DNA of 64,000 nucleotides, taken from contig JALRME010000010.1 of assembly GCA_026120035.1 (NCBI GenBank), positions 496,001 to 560,000 on the forward strand, read 5' to 3'. This document shows, piece by piece, positions 23,836-35,896 of this stretch. The DNA is from Coleophoma eucalyptorum (lineage: Eukaryota; Ascomycota; Leotiomycetes; Helotiales; Dermateaceae). The position numbers were made by a program, and so were the translations under genes. The notes under the pieces are model-generated. The model saw nothing but the letters and a program-made list of their open reading frames with translations. It had not been told where the DNA came from and ran no database searches. Numbering within the stretch: the stretch's first letter is position 1; each line of letters opens with the position of its first letter.

Positions 23836-24343
23836 TTTCGTACATGTAGGTGGACAAAAGGAGGGTGAAATTATATTGAGAAAGAAATCATAGCACGCTC
23901 CAGAAATTAAAACACAATAGGCCCTGAAGGTAATGGTACAAGGAAACTGTTAATGAGGAGACGATTGGTTCAATTGAAGGTCCTGCTGTCAACAGGGGCA
24001 GATTGAAAAAATCGTGAGCTCGGGTTGAAGCTGTCACCAGATTATGATTACGCTAGACCGTATTAGGCTAGCCAGCACGTTTACCATTCATCGACCCCAG
24101 TTATTCCGGCAACCGAGGCGTACCAAAGCATACCTAAGGTATTCTGATAACTAGCGACCTTACAAGTGATTATTTTCAATGAATTGAAACTTGTGTTCTT
24201 GAAAACCGCGGGATAAGCCATGGTCAAGACTGAAGTATCTCGCCGTAAAGTAAGGGCATGACTGTTTGAGAAACAAGCGCCGTTCTGCTCGTGCATCTAG
24301 CTCGGATACAAGGGGTATCATAATATATACATCGTTAAGCCTA
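23836..24343. other. Intergenic region, RPO41 / histidine kinase
   Basis: 508 bases between the RPO41 start and the histidine kinase stop, both on the minus strand. No additional gene is seen. Confidence 0.6.
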
Positions 24344-27300
24344 CTAACTTGCCATCGCGCTAGTCTTCTCCAGAAGGGCTTCAATTTTTGGCATCAACTG
24401 CCGTATTCTGAATGGTTTTGGCATCACGTCATCCTGCTAATTGTCAGCGTGTCGAATCCGTACGGAGGAATTGGACCCACCATGCCGGAATCCTTAGCAG
24501 TAGCAATTTGCTCACCACGTGCGTTCGCAGTAACAGCAATTACTGGTACATGTCCAACTATCTCACCTTGGAGCTGCATCTCTCGAATCTTGCGAACACA
24601 AGTCAATCCATCCATGACAGGCATCTCGAGATCCATAAGAATGACAGATAGCTCCTTGCCATCTGTTTCCTTGCCCTTGTAATATCTGGTCTCCCGTAAA
24701 AGACCCAGTGCCTCACCTCCGTGATTGGCAACATATACTGTACATCCAAGCTTCCGGATCTGAGCAGCAAGAATCTTTTGATTTACAAGGTTATCCTCAA
24801 CAATCAGGACGTATAGACTGCTAGGGTCTAGTGGCGCCACAGTAGACTTGGGCTGTTCTTCAGGCTCAACATATTTTAGCGATTGATGTTTGACGGAAGC
24901 CATATCCGTTGTAGATGGTCGAGCATTTTCATGCAGATCAATTCTGAGCCGGTGCTCCATCTCAGAAAATTCCTTGTCAGGGGTAGAGCGCCGGGATTTG
25001 ACATAGAATGCGAATGTACTTCCGATTCCAGCTTCTGATGCGACTCCAATCTCACCTCCTTGAAGCTCGGTGAGCTGTCTCGATATAAAAAGCCCAAGCC
25101 CACTACCACCGTATCGTATGTGAGTTCTGGGTGATGCTTGGGAAAAGCGCGTAAAAAGTAACTTCTCCTCATCAGGTGTCAAGCCACAGCCAGTATCTTG
25201 AACCTCGAAGCGTAAGAATACTATCTCGCCTGAGCCCCAGTCACTGCTAGCAGTGACATCCCGCCTTGCTTTCTTGGTAGGAAAATACTTGAACCTTGAG
25301 TCGTGCTCTTCTGGTGGTTGGAGGTGTGCGCTCATGGATACGTTAATTGAGCGATGGGCTTCCGATTTTGTGAATTTGATGGCATTGGTCAATAAATTGA
25401 TCTGAATATATTAGCATCCCCATCATTTGAATAACTGCCATAACTCACCAAAACTTGGAGCAACCGACTAGAATCTAGCATGACCCTGTCTACCTTCAAC
25501 TTGTCAAATGAGTCATCAATGTGGAAGTCTAGTTTGATTTGATTCATCTGGCACTCAGCAACAAACATCTTTAAACTCTGTCTGACAACACTGATAGGCT
25601 GCACTGAAATGGGCGTAATCAGAAGGAGGTCCGAGTCCAATTTGGAGATCGTCAAGATGTCATCAACAATTGATTTCTGGTGCTGAGCGCACAACTGAAT
25701 CGTCTCTGCGGCCTCAATACTACTATTAAAAAGCTCGACAAGACCCTCATCGAGGTTAGCCTTCTCCGATTGATACTCAGTAAGTGATGTAGAGATGCCA
25801 TCGGCACCTGCAGATAAGTTAGCATGGCGCACCTAGTCATTGGAAATGTACCTGCATTGTAGGATAGCCGACAAAGGATTCCTCATTTCGTGACTAGTGA
25901 TATCAATAAAATTATTCTGTTGCCGTCGGTTCTCTTCCGCCTCAATTAACCGGCGGTTTTGTAGGCCCTCCGCCCACTTGATGCGACTGATGTCTGTAAT
26001 ACCTGAAATCTCTTAATATTGTAATATAAGCCATTCATGCTAGGCATACTTACAACCCATAAGGCTCATGAGAGAATCATCAGCTCCAATTTCTGGCACG
26101 ACGGATGCTAGAATCCATCTCTCAATCACTTGAGATGACGATCCTAGATCTACTTCCACAGGCGTCCGCATTCGTACTTCTGCAGTTACCATTTTATGTT
26201 TAGTGATCATTTCATCCCATTTTGAGTTGAACAGAGGTAGATCGTCCTCGTGCAATACCTCAGACCCTGGAATCAAGAAGTTAGCAAAGTATCCTTTGCT
26301 AAAAATCTCGATACATAATCCGAAGTCAAAGCGTGCCAGTTTCCAGTCTCTAGACCTAAAACTCTCACTTGTAGAAAAGCTTCTCCGTCTCTTTATTGTG
26401 TTCGAGTCACTTACAGGATAACGTTGCACCTGATGCCACTGATAATTCTGAGCCTGTGATTGTATGCCATCGTGTATTCGCATAAGTTATCCTCTGCTCC
26501 GCATCCATAACAAACAAACCTCCAGGACAAATGTCAGCAAATCTCTTAAAGTTTTCTTCACTTTCTTTGGCTTCTTGTGTGCGGAGTAGAAGCTCTTCTG
26601 ACAGCTTGGCTCGTGTAAGAGCGTCTTCCGCCGATCTCTTTTGTAACGTGATATCAGTAATTGAGCCCATTACAGTTTTGAGGTCCCCTTCTGGTGTAAA
26701 TTCTGGTTGAGCAGCTAGGAGTACCCTATACTCTGAGTCAGTACCTTAAATCTGAGATGCAACGACACCTGGGACCGCAAACCAATGATCAACTAAGGCT
26801 CCTGTTGTTGGGTCATGCCAGGGCTTCTTAAGCTTTAATTCACACTCCCAAGGTAACTTTTGAACTGTGAGGCGTTGCCAACCGTACTCTACGTCTTGTC
26901 TACTCTCTTCTGTAACAACATCCATCCAGCTTCTCGGGTATATGGTGTTCATTGGATGCGCAGTCATGTGGAACCAACGATCATTGGCTTCGAGTAAGAG
27001 ACCTTGTGGATCAATTGAAAACATACCGACAGGTGAAACCTCCGCCATCCTTTGAAGACGACTCCTTTGTACTGCTAATTCTTCAGATAACTTTAATCGC
27101 TCGAGAGCTGCAGCTTCTGCTGCTGTAGTACCACGCCGAATCTCTTCCTCGAAAAGCGTGACTGACGCCAAGGATGTCGCAAGCTGCCGAATGAGTAATC
27201 TGATAAAAGTCTGGTAATCTCTATCATAAGGTCGCCGGGGATTGATACCGAGGACCAAAAAGCCGAGAACGTTCTCCCCGGTTGTTGGCCGAATTGGACA

Positions 27301-29061
27301 CACAACAGCTTGCTTGCAAGGCTCTCCAAATCCTCTCCAGTTGAACCCCTCTATCAAAGATTGCTTCAAAGTCCCGTCCATTATATTAAGTAAACTAGGT
27401 TCTCTTGTACGCATGGCATCTCGAAATGCTGGAATGAACCCGCCCCTTGCGCGTTTAAGATCCAATTTGGTAGGGGCAGCTTCGTGCCCCTCAGGTACTC
27501 CGAGTGTGCCTTCCAGAACGCAGGACTTCATGGTATGGGAACTCTCTGATGATATGGATGATCCCTCGTCGACATCTATATCATCCACGACGGAGTAGAG
27601 CAGGGCGAAAGGAACATCAAATTCATTTTCCTCCAACGGTTTCAGTATTAGTTGCCAAAATGATGAGACAGTATTGGCAAGGGAAATTTCCTCACTCAAT
27701 ATCATGAGTGTGCTCATCCTTCGGGCGTTTAAAGTACTCCGTGTTGTCTCGAAAGGCTGGTTCCACAATCCTTGGAGTGTACCTTCACCTGCGTAAAGTG
27801 GAATCAGTGACCAGCAGAAGAAGGTCTCCTCGAGAAATCCATAGCGTTCAATTGGCAACATTTGATCTACTTGGGCTCTTCCGATGCCCGTCCTCCTACA
27901 TTCCAAGAAGATCTCAGAAACTCCATCCCAAAGTTCTTTAAATTCCCCCTTGAAATTCGTACCCTGTTTCCATATATTAGCGACTTATCTCTTCAACCGC
28001 TGTATCTGAGGCTAGACAGATTTATGTATCAAGAATAAATAAGAAGCTCGATTGCTGAGATATTTACCATTAACCTCGGATGCTTACGTCCCGCAACTCC
28101 AAATGCATAGGGCTCGTTGTAAATCACAGTAAGTTCCTCGCCATAAAACATGGCAGCTATACGCTGTTAGCAAAGAATCAAGTATTCGGTGTAGTACGTT
28201 GACTGTACTGCTACTATACGCACCTGGATGGGGATCCGCCATTAACTTATTGGCAAGCTGACGAAACTCTTTTGACCAAGACTGCATGGGACCCAAGGAC
28301 GTCTTGCCCCAGTCAATTGTACGTGCAAACTGCACATGAAGAGATATCTCGCCCTTCGGATTATCTACTGTCCAATCCGGAGTAGCCAGACTGCTAGACA
28401 CGGAGCTTGACATTGATGGACTGGAGATGCCTGTGGTATCTGTGTCTTCATAGCTTACCGTCCTAGAGAGATCTGGTCGGACCGACGCCGTATCAGACAA
28501 ATTCAGTGTTAGATTTCGTTCCATATTTGGAGATGAAGGTGCGTCCTTCGGGCCAGATAGCTCGGTTGATGTTGAAGGACTGCCACTGATGATCTTCCAG
28601 CGCTGTTGGATTACAAAGGCCGTCCAAAGTAATCCACGATACTGGAAAGAAGATGGCGTCTCCGTTCGTTTGATCCATGATCTAAAATCGGAACGAACAC
28701 CCTCTGGGGACAGAAGCAATTGTGGATCCCTCTTCAACTCCCCTACGAGACTATCGATTGCCGCAAAAGCTGCATTGGCGTAAACTGGTTTAGAATTCAG
28801 ACCGAAATCGACACCCAAATCAAATACAACTGTAGGCCGTGGATCCGCAGAAAGGAGTATTGTAATATCCAAGGTGGAAAAGGGTGGTGTCAATTGTTGG
28901 TTGGATTCGCTAGGGCTATCCTGGCCACTATATGTTTGTTGTCTACTTGCTTCTACCATATCAAAGTCCTCATTGGCAAATGTTGCTACCAGGGTCTCAT
29001 TCGGAATTCCAGGCGAGCCTTGCTTCGTGAGCTTCAGGCTTTTCTTTGCCCTTGAAGACAT
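24344..29061 (-). CDS. Hybrid sensor histidine kinase (GAF-like, PAS, HisKA, HATPase, receiver)
   Basis: A phosphorelay sensor that autophosphorylates on His and passes the phosphate to its own receiver. I infer nine exons (minus strand): 28224-29061, 28068-28156, 26769-27963, 26415-26732, 26054-26266, 25856-26002, 25449-25807, 24481-25401 and 24344-24433, giving 1389 residues. A GAF-like region (about 360-600) is followed by two PAS domains (near 610-740 and 765-900), the H-box DITSHEMRNPLSAILQ (near 920), N-box LINLLTNAIKFT, G boxes DTGCGL and GGSGLGLF, and a receiver with VEDN, VILMDLEMPVMDG and MPKPFR. No membrane helix is seen, so it is probably cytosolic; the signal is unknown. Two junctions are unusual: a 36-nt third intron (26733-26768), and a sixth intron (25808-25855) whose only in-frame solution is a GC donor. 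Confidence 0.88.
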
Positions 29062-29670
29062 AATTCGTGCTCAGCAAGGTTCTTCCTATTTCCTGGTACT
29101 CCGTATCATGTATGTAAAATGGCGTATGCGTCGCAATGAATAGGTGATAGCAGCTTGCACGTGAGTTTAAACAGGACTCTCTGTATCAGAGAGCACTCCG
29201 ATTAGCGCGAGTAGGTGTCGGGGAGATACTTCATGTCATATCATGCAGTGACGTGAACCCACTTGGATCATGATTACCGTTCTACGCTGGACTTCGTATA
29301 AAAACATGCGTCACTAGATAGCATGCCAGGATGTCGGCTGGCCTTTCGCGAGGCCTAATTGGTCGCTGTTCTCCCTTGCTTAAAAGACATAATCCTAAGA
29401 AATCGGTCGCCAATGATGTTCATTGTCGTAGTAATTACTACGAGGGAATCAATCATTGTACGAGAGCCAGATATTGGTTGCCCATGCGGATGCAATTCAG
29501 CAGGTCTGCTTAAACTAAGCTCCGTTCACTGGCGCGGGATCTAGTGTCCACATGGAACCACCGCTGACTAAGCGAACCTTGATTGCGACCAGATAAGTAA
29601 GGTACCTTAAAGTTGATATTTTCGGGTTCCGTTGCGCCTACAGTCTCCAAATCAGAAAATCAACTGCACA
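29062..29670. other. Divergent promoter region, histidine kinase / ATP25
   Basis: 609 bases between two divergent starts. It contains the 16-bp perfect palindrome at 29427-29442. Short frames here have no domain. Confidence 0.6.
29427..29442. promoter_or_regulatory. 16-bp perfect palindrome
   Basis: CGTAGTAATTACTACG is its own reverse complement. It sits between the divergent histidine kinase and ATP25 genes, about 230 bases before the ATP25 ATG. It could be a dimeric factor site; no known factor is assigned. Confidence 0.4.
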
Positions 29671-31833
29671 ATGGTTGTTGGACGAGCTATTCGATATACA
29701 GGATGCGCAAATTGTCGGCTATCTCTGCTGAGAACCTTTACATCTGTGGCTGGCCTACCAATTCGACCAGTATCACGAACTTCTGCGCGGTTTACGGCTT
29801 ACAGAGCTCCAAGCCAGCGAGCCCAGTATTCGTCTAGATCTCCCGCTGAAGACATAAGGCATGACCTTGATCTGGAAAATCCGGTCAAGGTCAGCGAGGC
29901 AGAGATCAATGAATTCCTTGGCGAAGATAATGTAGAGGAGATCCAAGAGGAATTGGCTGAAGATGGAGAGTCTTTGGATGCAGAGGTATCAAACGTGCCA
30001 TGGTATATGCAGGTGGAAAGTCCACAGATGGTCCCGCGAACGATATCAGACCGCCAACGCATACCAGATCTGCCTGAGAATCCCCCAGAAATCCTTCAGC
30101 CTCTGCTACAACAAATATCCATCGACCTGGGTTTGGATGACCTGACCCTTCTCGATCTTCGGAAGCTCGATCCCCCCCCGGCTCTAGGCTCAAACCTGTT
30201 AATGATTTTGGGTACTGCAAGAAGCGAAAAGCATCTTCATGTATCTGCGGATCGATTATGTCGGTGGTTACGAAGTACATATAAACTGCGACCTGATGCT
30301 GATGGCCTCCTGGGACGGAACGAGTTGAAACTCAGGCTGAAGCGGAAGTCGAGGCGAGCAAAGCTCATGGGGAGCTCATCAATGGATGATGCTGATGATG
30401 GGGTGAGGACTGGATGGGTTTGTGTGAATGTTGGGGCTGTAGAGGGCCCAAATGTGGAATCGACAGATCCAGCTGAAAATGCTGGCTTTGTCGGCTTTGG
30501 ACGAAGGACCGACGGTATAAGCATTGTTGTGCAGATGCTCACGGAGGAAAAAAGAGCTGAAATCGACTTGGAGAAACTATGGTCAGGAATTCTGAAAAGA
30601 GGAATTCAAGCACAGGAAGAACAAGTCGCAGGTCCATCGTCCACGAACTATAGAGCTGGTGCTCTTTCAAGTTCACAGAAATGTGGACTTCATACATCAG
30701 CCCGTCCTCTCCACACAGATGTGGCTACAAGTTCTTTGTCAAGCCCGTCTCCTGCCAGCTTGGATGACTTTGAACGTACAGTCATTGGTTACATCAACAC
30801 CGGAGAATACCGGACAGCATTACAAGCATTTGAAAAGTATTGTCTGTCGCACATAAGCCTCGGTAATGGAAAATGGAAAGCAGTCTTCCTAGACCTTCTT
30901 CGTGGTCGACTTCAGAGCATGTCACAAGAAGAAGCAATGCAAGCTTTAGGTACTGCATCAAATGATTACACTTCAACCGATTTTCTATACTGTTACTACA
31001 AATGCCTCTCGACGTATACAACAAACCTTGATTGGGAGGCCAGGCTCTATCTTCATTTTATCGCCAGAGACCACGGCCATGAGAGCTACGATGCGCAGAG
31101 CCTAATTGATCTCCTATCAGAGATGCAGCTGTGTGGGGGTCAGGTTAGTGAGGACATGTACCTTCGTGCTCTGTATTCACTGTTACTACCGCCTTCAAAC
31201 TCTGTGCAAGGTAGGCAAAATGCTTCGTCCGACATTGGAGTGGAAGGAGCTCTACGACTTCTTGAGTCGATGCACAGTCAAGGAATTGATATTCTTACCG
31301 AGGAAATATATATGGCTCTTGTGGAAGCGACAGAGTCAATACCTGAGGAGGAACCTAGCGGTCTCTCAAATGATCATGCAGATACATTCGGCCTGCCTAG
31401 TACACCGCAAAGCTTGATTCAAAATCGCGTACATACAATCTTCAATATGCTTGACCTCCCAGTCTTTAGCGAGAGCTCTACCATACGCCTAATGGAATTA
31501 TATGCCAGGCAAAGAACTTGGGAAGCGTTCTGGGATACATGGAGAACCGTTGCTCGTGAAGGAGAGCCGCGCACTTCAGCTATGTATGCATGCATGTTTC
31601 ATTGCGTTGCCATGACGGGCAATCAGAATGCCTGTAGGGCTGTACTGAGAGATTGGATTCCTTCCATGGATCTTGAGGTACCAAAGGTTACTCTAGATGG
31701 TGATGTCAAGGAAGCTGTTATGGTCTGCCTGAAGGCTGCTGATCCGCACGTTGAAGAGGACGCTGGCAATCCCGAGTCCAACGGAGAATGGGGCCTGATC
31801 TGGAGGAAGTGTCTTGGCCCTGCGATGAATTGA
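29671..31833 (+). CDS. ATP25: Mitochondrial ATP synthase biogenesis protein Atp25
   Basis: In yeast Atp25 is cleaved into an N-terminal part related to ribosome silencing factor RsfS and a C-terminal M domain that stabilises the mRNA for ATP synthase subunit 9. This is a single exon of 720 residues from the ATG at 29671; the frame extends 39 bases further upstream without another ATG. The N-terminus is Arg/Ser-rich and fits a mitochondrial presequence. The RsfS-like region (about 140-310) contains PWYMQVESP, LLMILGTARSEKHLHVSADR, CRWLRSTYKL, and, after a charged insertion, TGWVCVNVG and RRTDGISIVVQMLTEEKR. The long helical C-terminal half corresponds to the M domain. The assignment rests on this block order and overall length. 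Confidence 0.86.
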   Translation: MVVGRAIRYTGCANCRLSLLRTFTSVAGLPIRPVSRTSARFTAYRAPSQRAQYSSRSPAEDIRHDLDLENPVKVSEAEINEFLGEDNVEEIQEELAEDGESLDAEVSNVPWYMQVESPQMVPRTISDRQRIPDLPENPPEILQPLLQQISIDLGLDDLTLLDLRKLDPPPALGSNLLMILGTARSEKHLHVSADRLCRWLRSTYKLRPDADGLLGRNELKLRLKRKSRRAKLMGSSSMDDADDGVRTGWVCVNVGAVEGPNVESTDPAENAGFVGFGRRTDGISIVVQMLTEEKRAEIDLEKLWSGILKRGIQAQEEQVAGPSSTNYRAGALSSSQKCGLHTSARPLHTDVATSSLSSPSPASLDDFERTVIGYINTGEYRTALQAFEKYCLSHISLGNGKWKAVFLDLLRGRLQSMSQEEAMQALGTASNDYTSTDFLYCYYKCLSTYTTNLDWEARLYLHFIARDHGHESYDAQSLIDLLSEMQLCGGQVSEDMYLRALYSLLLPPSNSVQGRQNASSDIGVEGALRLLESMHSQGIDILTEEIYMALVEATESIPEEEPSGLSNDHADTFGLPSTPQSLIQNRVHTIFNMLDLPVFSESSTIRLMELYARQRTWEAFWDTWRTVAREGEPRTSAMYACMFHCVAMTGNQNACRAVLRDWIPSMDLEVPKVTLDGDVKEAVMVCLKAADPHVEEDAGNPESNGEWGLIWRKCLGPAMN

Positions 31834-32169
31834 AGTGTAATCATATTTACTCCAATGTACAAAAACATGTAAAATAAATCGCACGAGAAAGGTTAATTAA
31901 GCTCTAATCGGTGAAAATAATCCCACTGTTCCCGTTATCTCAATGCTTAAACTCAATAATTGTGAGCGTCTCCAGCGCCTTAGAGCTTCGGAATCCTTGT
32001 CGCTGATTGGGTTTCCCGTGACAACGTGCTGACCCATCGGCAGGTACACAGGAATATTGAGAACTGTTTGATGCCCAGCCACCATCAAAACTTGAAGGCA
32101 AGCAAAGCAAACAACAGGTCAACTATCTTTGTCTTCCTCCACTCTCACCATTCTCATCAACATCCAAAA
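31834..32169. other. Intergenic region, ATP25 / nuclease
   Basis: 336 bases. It contains the ATP25 3' region and the nuclease promoter, including the CTCTCACCATTCTCATCAAC-like pyrimidine-rich leader just before the ATG. No gene is seen. Confidence 0.6.
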
Positions 32170-33262
32170 ATGAGATTTTCCCACATCACCGAAGCGCTTC
32201 TCGCGCTCACCATTCATCCAAGTGCCGTGTACGGCTGGGGAGCTCTAGGTCATACCACTGTAGCATACATCGCAAGCTCCCTGGTAGCGTCCAATACCCA
32301 GACCTACTTCCAAACACTGCTGAACAACAGGACGGATTCTTATCTTGCGGGTGTGGCGACTTGGGCCGATTCTTTCCGCTACACAAGCGCTGGAAGATGG
32401 TCTGCGCCGCTGCATTTCATCGACGCGGAGGACAACCCGCCAGTGAGCTGTGGAGTTGTCTACAATCGCGACTGTCCTGTTAAGGGCTGCGTTATTGGTG
32501 CCATTGGAAATTATGTTAGTATCTTTTCAATCAGTATCGTGTCATGGGCAGGTGATTCGGGACTGATATGAAGTAGACTACGAGGATATTGGACACTGAG
32601 TTATCACACTATGAAAGATATATCGCAGCAAAGGTTTGATGTTCCGTGATCTATTTTTGAATAGATTAGAACTGACCTCCGCATAGTTCCTAGTCCACGT
32701 GAGTCAATTTTGACACAGCTAGGATCAGCCCCTAATAATGTTGCAGTTTATTGGAGACATCCACCAACCACTCCACGATGAGAACTTGGACATCGGCGGA
32801 AATGGTATTTCTGTAAATTTTAGTGGTACCCCAACAAATCTGCATGCCATCTGGGACACCAACATGCCTGAGAAACTCGTCGGCAGTTATTCGTATCCAG
32901 CAGCTGCGAAATGGGCCGCTACTCTTACCGCAGCTATCAAAACCGGTGCTTATAAGGCCGAAACTAAGGCATGGTTGCAAGGCATGGACCTCAATGACCC
33001 GATCTCTTCTGCTCTAGCTTGGGCTTCGGAGGCGAATGCCTTTGTTTGTACGACTGTGATGCCACAGGGCGTCAATGCCGTTCGGGGACAGGAGCTGAGT
33101 GGGGCTTATTATGAAATTGCTGTTCCAGTCATCCAACTGCAGGTTGCAAGGGCTGGTTATAGGTAATTTCTAATCTGTATCTTAGTTTTGACTTGCTGAC
33201 AAGGACTTAGATTGGCTGCTTGGTTGGATCGCATTGCAGATGGCGTGAAAACGGAATTATGA
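32170..33262 (+). CDS. Secreted S1/P1-type nuclease
   Basis: A zinc-dependent single-strand nuclease/3'-nucleotidase exported to the medium. The exons are 32170-32514, 32577-32633, a 12-nt microexon 32687-32698, 32747-33162 and 33211-33262, giving 293 residues, the usual size. The signal peptide ends so that the mature protein begins with the zinc-binding Trp (WGALGHTTVAYIA). Further trinuclear-zinc ligands are visible in ATWADSF, APLHFID, IGDIHQPLHDENLDIGGNG and TNLHAIWD. The microexon encodes only FLVH, and its two flanking splices are needed to join YIAAK to FIGDIHQ. The last exon gives LAAWLDRIADG. Cys residues (CGVVYNRDCPVKGC) allow disulphides. It lies convergent with the sugar transporter gene, with only 96 bases between. 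Confidence 0.93.
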
Positions 33263-33358
33263 GAATTGCTTCGTCAACGCTAGAACTTTGGATTGTACAG
33301 TATAAAAGGAGTTAAGAATACATGAAAAGGAATAGTATGAAAACCATAAAGGAATTCT

Positions 33359-35119
33359 TCAATCGACGTGTTTAACCTGGTCTTTCCATCCTCTAAATTT
33401 CCTAGCAGGGACACCTTGCTCAAACATATTATCTAGATCTTCAAAAGATCTATGCGCCGTCTCAGGGACCCTAAAATAGATCCAAACGGAAGAAAGACCT
33501 GCAGTAATGGCGAAGATGAAGCCTATCTTACCCTTCAAGTTTAGTGCATCGGGATTGATAAGTATCGGCATAAGGACATTGAGGCCGATACCAAAAACAT
33601 TTTGGACGACAATTCCAAGACCGACTGTACGGCTGCGGAGTCTGGCGCTAGAGATCTCGGCGAAGAGTGCCCATCCCACCGGTCCAACTGAGATGAAGTA
33701 GACGAATGCGAAAGCGATGATGCTTGCCACTTGGCCATAAACCGCAGCGGTGTTGCCTGTTGCGACCGGAATGATGTCGAGTATCCCTACCATAACGAGG
33801 AGTCCAGCAATGATGGTGTTTCCGACCAAAAGCAAAGATCTTCTTCCAGCAGAATTGATCAGGAACCAAGAAGAAACAACTCCACAGAGGCCAAGGAAAG
33901 TGACGCCAAGGCTGAGTGAAAAGGATGAGGAGGTGGAGAGACCAGCAAGCTCGAAAAAGAAACTAGAATAGCCGATGACGAAGACTACTCCAGTAAGCTG
34001 AGCGACAGAGAAGACACCCATAGCAACTTCTGTGCGTCGGAGGTCAGACCCACGGAAACAGTCCATATAAGATGTTGAGCCCTGTGTCTGAGCTTCATTA
34101 TCTATTGTCTTTTTCATCTCTGCAAGTGTGGTAGCAGGCGAAGGAAATCCGAGACGAGCAAGTGACATGATCGCATTATTGGGGAGTCCTTTCCGAAGTA
34201 AGTACCAAGGTGTCTCTGGACAGAATGGAAGTCCGATGATAATGATGATAGGGAAAAAGAATTGGAGGGCAAATGGAATTTTGTATGCAAGTGTAGAGTC
34301 TAGTGTGCCCGTGCCTTTCAAAACGAGGTTGGCGAGGAACTGTCCAAAGCCTACGAAAAGCTGCACCCCAGATGTCGTCAGACCCCTGATTTCGACGGGA
34401 CATACTTCTGCTGCATAGCTTGATGCTATAGTGAGGAATGCTCCAAGAGGTAGACCGTTGATGAACTGTGAGAAGTCAGCTGAATACTCACACTATTACT
34501 GAAGCAGGATGTGTGATCTCAATGATTTGGTTGATGTCTTGGTATGAATACAACGATTGCAATCGTAAAATTCTTCCAGGAACGTGGGATTATAATACTT
34601 ACTTTACCAACCAATAAGATCCACCTCCCGTTTGCGAAAACTTGTACGAAGACTGCTATGATGCTAATCATGCATGCAGCTCCTAGAGTGACCCTCTTCC
34701 CAAGCCGGTCCGCGACGATACCAGTAGCAACACTTCCCAGTAAGCCACCTAATGATGGCACAGTATTGAACGCAATCTGCCAATTTGAACTAATGAGAAA
34801 TCCTGTTCCAAATGGATCTCCAAAGTCCCTTTGAAAGGAAGGTACGGCAATGACTCCAGCAGAGAGCTACGGTTTGTCAGACATAAAACTGAGAAACCAT
34901 GAATTCACTTACAAGACCATCCATCCCCCAGTTTATGGCAGCAAGCCCAATGAAGGCTGAGGATATTACTGCAGTTCTGTATAACTTGAGCAACTCCCAT
35001 GTTGATTTCTTGGTCTCGTCGACCTTGCTGAGTATTGGTTCAAGAGAAAACCGTTCCAAGGCGATGTCTTTAGTGAAGGGCCCATCCTCCTCGAAGTAAT
35101 CTACTGTGGGAATGCCCAT
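33359..35119 (-). CDS. MFS sugar transporter
   Basis: A twelve-helix transporter of the fungal hexose/disaccharide (SP) family. The exons are 34913-35119, 34603-34866 and 33359-34465 (minus strand), giving 525 residues. The splices give WGMDGLLSAGVIAVPSFQ and LLVGKFINGLPLGAF. SP-family marks are ADRLGKRVTLG in the first cytoplasmic loop, PVEIRG after helix 4, PETPWYLLRKG after helix 6, NSAGRRSLLL in the second half, SARLRSRTVGLG, and the PETAHRSFEDLD tail. The N-terminus is acidic and cytosolic (VDYFEEDGPFTKDI). The general layout resembles alpha-glucoside or general sugar permeases of moulds; the substrate is not inferable. The second intron is 137 nt, longer than its neighbours. Confidence 0.9.
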
Positions 35120-35896
35120 ATTGTGTTAAATCGCCCAAAATTAGTCACTAAACTTTGGAAGGATTAGACGCCTTATATCTAATAAAATCCAATTCTCCGC
35201 ACTGGGTGAAATCTGGGGATAGGAGTCGTGGGGAAATTCAAGGCTTATGGACACTTGCCGCGATTTCGCCGAAATCCTTCCAAATTCTGGTCTCATCGAG
35301 GGATAGTATCATCAAACTTGTCACTAAAGCGCCGCAGTTCTCCCGTAAAGAAGGCTGAGACAGGATGAATTGATCATTTCAGCAAGATGGTGGTGTAACT
35401 CGTTCAATTCAGCCCATGGCATTAAAGCGTTCAAACATTCTAGAAGAAATAAGCGAGCAAGGCGAGCAGTTTCAAAAGTTGCATGAAGAACCTTCAGGGA
35501 TCTGGCCGGGGAACTTCAGTCCAAAAAGTCGCTTCTTAGAGCTTCATGACTGGTGACTGTCTCACAGCGGCATAATGTATAGTTTCGAGTCTGGGTAGTT
35601 TTACACCATACTCTTGAAAGGCTTCGCGGACCGCAGCTCCGTTCGCATGTACACTGCCACGACATGAATTGTGTCACAAACATACAATTAGAGTAGAAAT
35701 GGGATGGTTTATTTTCTATTCCCTAAATATATTTTATCTCAGAGATAATTGACTGAACAGTCACAAATTGTTTAAGCTTGAGTGACCTCATAAAAACTAA
35801 CGTAGCCTCGACAGTAATAATATACTATACAAGAGAAGCTCCATTCAAGATACCCGGGCTTTGAATGTTTCTGCTATCGATGCCTCCGCCTTTCTG
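35120..35896. other. Intergenic region upstream of the sugar transporter
   Basis: About 780 bases with no convincing gene or RNA. It covers the sugar transporter promoter and the 3' side of the orphan ORF. Confidence 0.5.

Noticed and set aside
23836..31833. A functional cluster of mitochondrial genes (RPO41 and ATP25)
   Set aside because: They are separated by an unrelated histidine kinase and transcribed in different directions; nearness alone does not support a cluster.
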